64,000 nt of DNA from Euglena gracilis (lineage: Eukaryota; Euglenida; Euglenophyceae; Euglenales). The notes below the pieces were generated by a model. That model ran no database searches and was not told the origin of the DNA. It was given only the letters and a program-made list of their open reading frames with translations. A program made the position numbers and the translations under genes. This document shows, in pieces, positions 43,201-64,000 of the stretch; the stretch's first letter is position 1, and each line of letters opens with the position of its first letter. The stretch covers positions 7,553,757 to 7,617,756 of the forward strand of contig CP154954.1 in assembly GCA_039621445.1 (NCBI GenBank). The letters run 5' to 3'.

Positions 43201-45394
43201 CCCTAAAGAAGAGGGGCCCGAGGCCAAACTCTCCTGTCTTTCTGTCCTGACTTCCGGCGATGGCAAACGTGTGGTATGGAAGGCTTGTTTGGGTTTGGGG
43301 GTATTTTGGTTAGGAATAGGGTTAGGGTCAAAGGTCAAGAACAGGATTTGGGGATCAGGATTTAGGCAATTTGACTTTAAATCAGTTCTAAAATGGCCCA
43401 ATTGTTGGGCTGAATTTTAGGCTAACCTCCTAAATTTGGCCAAACCCTAACCCTAGCCCTCTAAGGTGGTTAAGGTACAGCAGCGATACACTACTGCCCC
43501 CCCCCCCCGGTGATCCAGTAGTCCAGTGGTTTAGTGGGGGGTTTTATTTCTGCAGGGAAGCTGATGGAGGTTTCATTTTTGGTGCATTTTTTTTAATATA
43601 GAAATAGGGTTGGGAACATGCTTGTGCTTACCAACCGGGGGGGGGGGGGTGGGTGCTATAGGGTGCCTGCCCCTAGCAGGCACACCCCCCCCCCCGGGGG
43701 AGGGGGGATAGGGGTCCGGGCCGGACCCAGAAAATTTTCATTGAAAATGGCCTTTTCCGGGCCCCCGGCGCCTTCGGCGCCGGGGTCGGAGGGGGGTGCC
43801 TGCTAGGGGCAGGCACACCCCAAAACCCTACCCCCCCGGGGGGGGGGGTCGGATCGGGTGCTATGGGGTGCCTGCCCCTAGCACCCACCCCCCCCCGTGG
43901 GGTAGGCACCCGACTAAGCGCAAACCTGGTTGGGAATATGGTTGTCCAGGAATCAGTTCCCGCACCTCTCAATCATAAACTCCTTGGGACCAAAAAGAAA
44001 ATGAAAATGAATGAAAATGGATTTGTGCGGCACAGGAAAAAATGACACATGGGTGACACATGGCAACCCATTGGGTGTTGGCAACAGACGGTGCAGGAAG
44101 GCAGGAGAGGCATCCCCCACAGGAGACATTTCCTGTGCAGATGTATCCAAGCATCCACAGGACGTACAGTGCAGCGACCAGCGAATTCTATTTTTAACGA
44201 ACCCCCCCCCCCGGGGTCCAGCTCAGAGGCTGGAAAATTTGGGCTGGCTGGAAAAAGGCTCCTGGCTGACGCCCCCCCCCCCCGGGGTCAAGTTTACCCG
44301 TGGTCAAACCGGGTAAACTTCAAAATAACACACAAAAACTGCCAATCATGCAAAAAAAATCGATTTTTTGATCCCAAAATTGCCCTGGCCAGCCTAAATC
44401 CGGCCCATTTCCCCCCATTTTTGGCCCATTTTTTCACCCCACAAAAGCATATAATCCGTTACTGTCCAGCCGCCCTGAAGTGGCTGAAACATTTTTGTTA
44501 ACAGAACATCCTCTATATCCTGAAAATGTCCTCACACGAAGCCTCGGGGACATATGAGCATCACAAGCTGGATATCAAATTATGCAAACGTAGATATTGC
44601 ATATCTGTTGCGAAGAAGTTCGCCGAAAATGGCAGAATCCAGACAACCTTCCAACAAACTGGAAGCACTGGAAGCATGCCACATATCATGAACAGCAGAA
44701 CCCGATTAGGAAGTCATAAACACTTACATTGGCGAAACCTCAACCGCTCGATGAGCAATTAATTTTGTTTTGAGGGTCCCAGAACTCGGACTGGGCTCAG
44801 AGGGTGCCCAAGCAAATTGGGGTGATGGGAAAAGGCTGAACCATCCCGTCATTGTCCTCCCCCAGATGGACTCTCCGGCTTGAGCAAAGCCCCCCGCCCA
44901 GGGTTTGAGATATGGGCAGGTGGGGGGGCAGACCCCCCTCCAGTCCAGCAGCCCCCCCCCCCCCCGGGAGAGTGGTGCGGTGCGGGGGACCAATTTTCAG
45001 CCCGGCACAAAGCGCCGGCCCAAAAAGGCCAGGTTGGGCAGTTTTGGGGCAAAGCTTTGCCCAAAATACCCAAAACTTTCGGCGCCGGAAGGAAAATTTT
45101 GAGGCGGGGGCAGGGTTCGATATAAGGAGGGTGTGCGGGTTAGCAGGGGAGGGTCACCCTTCTGGATCAGAGGCGGAGACCCCCCCTCACCTGGTCCAGA
45201 CCAAACAGGAGGAGGTACCCGGACCCCCCCAAAAAAACAGCTTTCCAGTTGTATACAGCGGATCCGGTTGTCGGCCACGGTTTTGGTATTGGGCGGGGGC
45301 AGAGTCACAGACCGGTTCGGAGGCGGAAGGCGCAGCGGCGGCGGTGGACCCGGTTGCCGCAGCCCGGCGCCGCACACGTCACCGTCGGCGCCAT
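27894..45394 (-). CDS. cysteine-rich chromatin-reader-type gene with chromodomain (multi-exon span)
   Basis: Minus-strand exons spaced over 17 kb encode, in order, several Cys/His zinc-binding segments, a CGKRFCAGC plus [10 protein letters not shown] pair resembling the CDCA7-type 4CXXC zinc finger, a BAH/Tudor-like segment ([11 protein letters not shown]...VVGDIVAL), a lysine-rich stretch, and a chromodomain (FVVDEVLA...VLLRWKGLP...ATW). This combination points to a nuclear histone- or DNA-reading protein. That all exons belong to one gene is an inference from strand, order and spacing. Several joins do not close in phase, and the 5' and 3' ends are not established (a possible RING-tail exon lies at 46,027, possible further exons near 24.7 kb). 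Confidence 0.6.
28506..28640 (-). CDS. chromodomain exon, first half
   Basis: Reads [20 protein letters not shown] then [16 protein letters not shown]. An acidic stretch leads into FVVDEVL, the first strand of a chromodomain (consensus FxVExIL). Acceptor CGCCGCAG. The end is approximate. Confidence 0.75.
30233..30287 (-). CDS. basic, nuclear-localisation-like exon
   Basis: Reads [18 protein letters not shown]. Lysine cluster as in nuclear localisation signals. Acceptor CTG-GCCGC; donor GCAAAG|GTACGC. Joins the next exon in phase 0. Confidence 0.65.
30540..33190 (-). other. presumed intron of the chromodomain gene
   Basis: AT-rich with A-runs, plus a G-run element at 31,960-32,350 containing GTCTTATTTTTGG repeats and a GCGCTTCGCGCC hairpin remnant. 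G/C-rich blocks at 33,210-33,320 and 33,640-33,780 are possible exons but no frame is convincing. Confidence 0.45.
34574..34615 (-). CDS. zinc-finger/chromodomain gene exon
   Basis: Reads [14 protein letters not shown], phase 0 after the BAH-like exon. Acceptor CCGTCACAG. It may extend further ([12 protein letters not shown]) if the CGC-CAG exit is not used. Confidence 0.6.
35602..35724 (-). CDS. BAH/Tudor-like exon
   Basis: Reads [20 protein letters not shown] then [20 protein letters not shown]. YxVGDxVxV...GDIVAL is typical of beta-barrel chromatin modules (BAH or Tudor/agenet); which one cannot be decided. Acceptor CTG-GGCGG; donor TACAAG|GTGCCT. Exactly 41 codons. Confidence 0.7.
36712..36766 (-). 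CDS. zinc-finger exon, 4CXXC-like second half
   Basis: Reads [18 protein letters not shown], comparable to CPPCRGICNCSYCRK of the CDCA7-type finger. Acceptor CTG-GAATG; exit CCA-CAG. Confidence 0.6.
38828..38881 (-). CDS. zinc-finger exon, 4CXXC-like first half
   Basis: Reads [18 protein letters not shown]. KxCGxRFCxxC resembles the C...FCxxCL core of the CDCA7-type 4CXXC zinc finger. The acceptor fits both CTG-CCCAG and plain AG; exit CTG-CAGGGG. Confidence 0.6.
39432..39529 (-). CDS. zinc-finger/chromodomain gene exon
   Basis: Reads [20 protein letters not shown] then [13 protein letters not shown]-x7-C-x2-C spacing suggests metal binding. Acceptor CTG-TGTCA (or AG); exit CAC-CAG. Confidence 0.55.
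39723..39837 (-). CDS. zinc-finger/chromodomain gene exon
   Basis: Reads [20 protein letters not shown] then [18 protein letters not shown]. Aromatic and Cys/His-containing, G/C-biased third positions, no family recognised. Limits approximate. Confidence 0.5.
39877..40810. repeat. (CATA)n tetranucleotide array, about 930 bp
   Basis: CATA repeats with a CATC block at 40,346-40,404 and short AC interruptions at 40,190-40,205 and 40,546-40,555. Long ORFs in all frames ([17 protein letters not shown]) are artefacts. Confidence 0.98.
41245..41307 (-). CDS. zinc-finger/chromodomain gene exon
   Basis: Reads [20 protein letters not shown], another CxxGCGN...H segment similar to the one at 45.35 kb. 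Acceptor CTG-CGTGC; the frame meets a stop right after, so the exon ends at or before 41,245. Confidence 0.5.
43007..43068 (-). CDS. zinc-finger/chromodomain gene exon (W-x-C-x-x-C segment)
   Basis: Reads [20 protein letters not shown]. WxCxxC is how PHD fingers end, but the first half of a PHD finger is not visible next to it. Acceptor TGTCACAG; exit CCC-CAGGGC. Confidence 0.55.
43300..43462. repeat. fragment with inverted telomere-like ends
   Basis: GAATAGGGTTAGGGTC at the left and AACCCTAACCCTAGCCC at the right face each other around TTTAGGC-rich sequence. A similar piece lies at 15,325-15,475. Confidence 0.6.
43615..43935. repeat. nested-hairpin element with CCTGCCCCTAGCAGGCA arms
   Basis: Contains GGTGCCTGCCCCTAGCAGG, a CGGCGCCTTCGGCGCCG hairpin and mirror copies of the arms. 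Matches 49,205-49,440 over most of its length, both beginning CTTGTGCTTACCAAC. Confidence 0.8.
44195..44480. repeat. dispersed G/C-run element, family shared with 63.5 kb
   Basis: CCCCGGGGT ends, then a shared interior (AATTATGCAAA/AATCATGCAAA, a CCCATTTTT-rich part) and a terminal CCGTTACTGTCC. Related to 63,505-63,890. Confidence 0.6.
45320..45394 (-). CDS. zinc-finger/chromodomain gene, proposed first exon
   Basis: ATG at 45,394 then [20 protein letters not shown], a Cys/His-rich segment in a strongly G/C-biased frame. The exit is unclear (CGG|GTCCAC is one option). The start codon is a guess; coding may begin further upstream. Confidence 0.45.
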
Positions 45395-46026
45395 CCCGTC
45401 GCCCCGGAGGCGCGGAGGACACCCCTTTCAGGCATGTTTTTGAGAAAACCCGTGGAATCGCACGTCGCACCGCGGGAAACGGCAGTGTTGTGTTGTGAAA
45501 GAAAAAACGAAATGCGAAGCCAAACTGCAGCAGGGACGAGGCGGGGGTTCGAAAACTTCGGCTTCGAATGTCTCAGGAGGCACCCCGGAAACGAGATTTG
45601 AACGCGCGTGATGACTGCTGCTCCCTGGAAATCACAAGAGGGGGATGAAAACCCCGTTGAATCAGCCCACGAATGCAGTGGGGGCTGCGTAAGTGAATGG
45701 ATGGGTGAGTTGGCGTGGAGCTGCCGCTCGCACACCGCGCAGAATTCCTGCATCGGATTCTTGGAGGAGCGTCAGAGGGTGGGGGCAGTTGGGGTTCGCT
45801 GTCTAAGCCATTTTCCCTGACGGCGGGGGTCGAGGGGACCCATTTTTAGGGGTCAATTTTGGGGTCCAAAAAATTCGTCCAGAAATGGAGCAAAACCCCC
45901 CTTTGGGTGGGAGGGGCACCCAGTTGGCCGACCTCCCCCACCCCCTGGGGCGGGTGGGAGGGAGGGAAGGGCTGGGCCCGGACCCACCAGCCCTCATGAT
46001 TCTGCATTTGAACCAAATTCCGCAGC

Positions 46027-46068
46027 AGGAAGTCATTGGGCGGAATTACACAGAACCCGTCGCACGCT
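46027..46068 (-). CDS. candidate short exon resembling a RING-finger tail
   Basis: Reads PPNDFLLRNLVQ, which resembles the PNxxLxxLV helix following RING domains in TRIM-like proteins. Bounded by CTG-TGTAA and ATG-CAG. No RING cysteines were found upstream, so this is weak. Confidence 0.3.
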
Positions 46069-46644
46069 GAACTCAAAGCAGCACGGATGCCACGTCCCGA
46101 GCTGGAAAAACTGTTTTTGAGCCGAAATGGGAGTTTTTTGACCCCCGGCCTCCCGTTTTCGGCCATGCCATGCCAAAATGTCCAAAAAATATTTTTGGAC
46201 ATTTTCTGGGTCAAAAATGTCCGAAAAAAAATTGAAAAAAGCCCAAACCCATGTTTTTAGACCCCCCCGACTGAAATGCCTAATGGCGAGTTTCGACTTC
46301 CTTCTGAACTTCTGGGTTAGAATGGCTGTCTACCGTGTGCGTCTTCGCTGAGTTCCTTTCTGGTGGTTAATGCAGAAAAGACCAAATGCGCTCAGAAAGT
46401 CAGTGTCCCAGGGTAAGGGCGAAGCAATGCACATGGTCTGAACATTTTGATTTCTTTGGCCATTTTCTCCCGGGTCCTGGGTCCTGAGGGGCCGGGAGGA
46501 GAGATTCATCGACACAAATATCAATATTGAACCATCTTGCTATGAATACGAATCGCATCAACCTTCGAAAAGAACAACGGGAAAATCATCCTTCATTTCA
46601 CAGGGTCGCCATGGGAATTCCGAGTTGATGAAAGGTATTGGGAG

Positions 46645-46702
46645 TTGGGCGAAACTGTCTCCAATACGCTCTGCCCAGCGATGGTCGGCGCAGCGGCGGA
46701 TG
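46645..46702 (+). CDS. candidate plus-strand exon
   Basis: Reads GETVSNTLCPAMVGAAADA and ends at a strong conventional donor (GATGCG|GTGAGTC). The start is arbitrary, and no partner exon or family is recognised. Confidence 0.2.
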
Positions 46703-48936
46703 CGGTGAGTCTCTCGGGTGGGCGTCACACCCCACGCCACGGCAGGCTGGCGGCCCTGCAGTGGACGGGGGAAAAAAAACGATGGGCTATCCCAGACTTC
46801 TTGTTCTTGGAGTGGAGTGCCGGTGGGCCATTGCGTTCAACGGGACGCTCTTTCTCATGTGTGTTGAGTGGGGCCTTGTGATCACGGGTGTTTCTTTAAC
46901 GGTTGGGTATTGGGGGCACGGATGCAGTTGATACCACGTCTCCAGTCGCCCAACCCACTTGGGGATTGTCTGTGGGTTTGTGGCTGTGGGGGTTTTCGAC
47001 CTGCGGCCTTCCTCGGTGGAGAGTGGGTTCCGGGGCCATCCACCCAGCCTGCAGCATACGACCGCCAAAATTCCCGTAATGTGGACCTTGGATTGCTTGA
47101 GTCCGAGCGCAAAAGACCGAAATGGGGAAAGAGGGGAAACGGTAGGAAACTGAAAAAGTGCACTCGGTCGCTCACACTGCTTTTCCACAGGACACAAAAA
47201 AGAAGTCCGAAACCGCAGTGGAAAAAAACTTCCACGTTGGGGACCTGTAGCTTCGGCCAGATGGTGGGAAATGCCACTTTTGGGAACGGCCAAAATTAAA
47301 ACGTATCACGCAACACCACACAATATCGCACAATATCTTTTGAGCAGGTGTTCAGAGAAGGGGAGGATTCTGGTGATTTGGCCCCTCCCAGAGGGGGGTG
47401 GGTGGAGACTCCCTGGACAAAATAAGGTCTGGGAGACTCTAAAAAAAAGTTTAAAAAGAGGGTTCCATAAAACTGGTTCTGACACAATTGGGGGCAGGAA
47501 ACCGTGGGCAATCCATTTTTGGGCCCGGGAAATATTTACAGAAAAATTTAGTTAGTTTAATTTAGAGAAATTTACATTGGGGCACCTGCGCAAACAGATC
47601 AGGGAAAATAGGCTCAGAAAAGCACAACCGCCGCTCATCCGGCATCACCCAAAGAGCTTGCACTGATATCCAAACAATGCTTGAAAAGCAGAAACGTTTC
47701 TTAAAATGTACTTGCCTCTGGAAAAACAAAACCTCCCCAAATAATACCCCCCCAAATAACAACCCCCCAAGGACCTACTCAGCTGCCCAAATAATAAGCC
47801 CCCACCGAAACCTGTGAAGTTGAAGGGGGGGGAAAAAATAAGCAGAAATGTTGCAAAAATAACACACAAATGGAAGGAACTGGTGAACAAAATATGCCAA
47901 AAAAGCACCCATTTTTCAATAAAACCCAAAATGCCCAAAAAGGGTCAATTCTTGACTTCAAACCTTTTGCTCGAATAATTGCCCCTCCCCCTGGACCCTG
48001 ACTTCGGACCCTGACTTCGTGTGCTCAAAAACCAGGAGTTTATTATTGGGGGGGGGGTTCACACAATTTGGAGTTTCAATGGCAGAAGATAGTGGTTGGG
48101 ATCGAAACAATTGGAACACAATCCAGAATTAATAACCGAGGAATTTGAATGAACCACCATGAGATAAAAAAAAAACCAGTTCCAAATTGACAGCAATTTG
48201 GTGAACATCATTCGAGAAAAAGGGAGAAAGAGAAATTCTGCAAATAGCATTTCTCCCCTTACCCTTGCGACATTTCCTTTCTGTCCACGCTTCTCCCCTA
48301 ATGCAACGTTTCTTTCTGCCTGCGGGGAAGACATCTTCATTCTGGCTGACAGAATTACCATCGGCTGCTAAACATGACATATCACTGGAAGTGGAGAAAC
48401 ACATATCTTCAAAGATGCTTTCTCATTGAACAATATTTGGTAATCAGGTGGCCAGATTGTTACCATTTCCCAGAATAAATGTGTGCCCACCCCCCATCAA
48501 CCAGCGATGATGGTGACTTTATTCAACCCAGAATTGCTGAGGCATAGCGAAGCGTTCTTCTTGCCTCTGAGGCACCAAAAAATTTTGGGGCACAAAAATT
48601 TCAGACTTTTTGTGAGCCCCTCCAAAAATAGAAAAAAAACCACCTATGACCAGAGATGACACAGCGTACGGAACCAACAAGCACTGCACGTGAGACTCTT
48701 TGCACTGTGATGTTGACGGAGGGGACATAAGCTTGCCCAAAGGAGCAGCCTTGCTGCACCAAAACACATGCAGGGGAATGAGGTTCAAGACCACGGAGCA
48801 GAATTGGGACCAGGCCCTCAAGGAGATGCCACCGCTGTTCAACGTTGCGTTCCTATCAAGCGCAGGATTTGTGCAGTTCGGTGCGCGTGTGTCGCCGGGG
48901 TTTGGTTGACTTGTTGGGCCGCCGGCCGGCCCGGCC

Positions 48937-63984
<15,048 letters not shown>

Positions 63985-64000
63985 GCCGGCAGGGGGTGGT

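Larger units (their letters stand above)
45410..48936. other. intergenic stretch between the chromodomain gene and GCN1
   Basis: Includes the likely GCN1 3' untranslated region just below 48,937, an AATAATACCCCCC-type repeat at 47,735-47,810, and the two weak exon candidates listed. No other gene recognised. Confidence 0.5.

Noticed and set aside
43440-43462. True telomere
   Set aside because: Only two or three AACCCT units, internal and flanked by ordinary sequence on both sides.

Overview
The window reads as nuclear DNA of a photosynthetic-euglenid type protist (Euglena-like). There are no bacterial operons or ribosome-binding sites. Coding sequence is confined to short exons of about 35-150 bp with G or C at nearly every third codon position. 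These lie on the minus strand, separated by long introns packed with G-runs, C-runs, hairpins and microsatellites. The decisive clue is the introns. Many exon-exon joins confirmed by reading frame and protein family have no GT-AG. In the sense direction they start NNN-CAG and end CTG-NNNNN, and the two ends can base-pair. This is the described signature of euglenid nonconventional introns. They are mixed with ordinary GT-AG introns in the same genes. The genus is an inference; no rRNA or organellar marker is present.

Layout. 1-4,200: repeat-rich DNA with no gene seen (G/C-rich hairpin elements, a 163-bp tandem array, a 274-bp transposon-like element). About 4,240-21,365 (minus): a TRP-family cation channel with ankyrin repeats, TRPV-like topology, then S1-S6 with a pore loop. 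21,400-27,800: repeats, a 1.2-kb minisatellite and a few weak exon candidates. 27,894-45,394 (minus): exons of a cysteine-rich chromatin-type protein (several zinc-binding segments, a BAH/Tudor-like segment, a nuclear-localisation-like basic stretch, a chromodomain). They are taken here as one gene, which is an inference. 45,400-48,900: mostly noncoding, with two weak exon candidates. 48,937-63,984 (minus): the C-terminal part of the HEAT-repeat translation regulator GCN1, ending at a clear stop; its 5' part lies beyond the window.

The strongest observation is in GCN1. A 272-bp inverted-repeat element interrupts one exon at 60,220-60,491, flanked by a perfect 8-bp target-site duplication. Removing the element plus one duplication copy restores the reading frame and the GCN1 match. 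A close relative of the element sits outside any gene at 3,335-3,608 with its own 8-bp duplication. A third, unrelated-looking element (49,489-49,939) and a fourth (4,431-4,551) also have 8-bp duplications. The CAG(+4)/CTG(-8) intron rule is exactly what results if such an element's CAG...CTG ends are flanked by an 8-bp duplication split 3+5. The window therefore shows mobile elements acting, or recently having acted, as intron sources.

The three genes have no obvious functional link (ion channel, chromatin reader, translation-stress scaffold), as is usual for a eukaryotic neighbourhood. Exon ends were placed by hand from frame, splice motifs and protein-family continuity. Those marked approximate could move by several bases.
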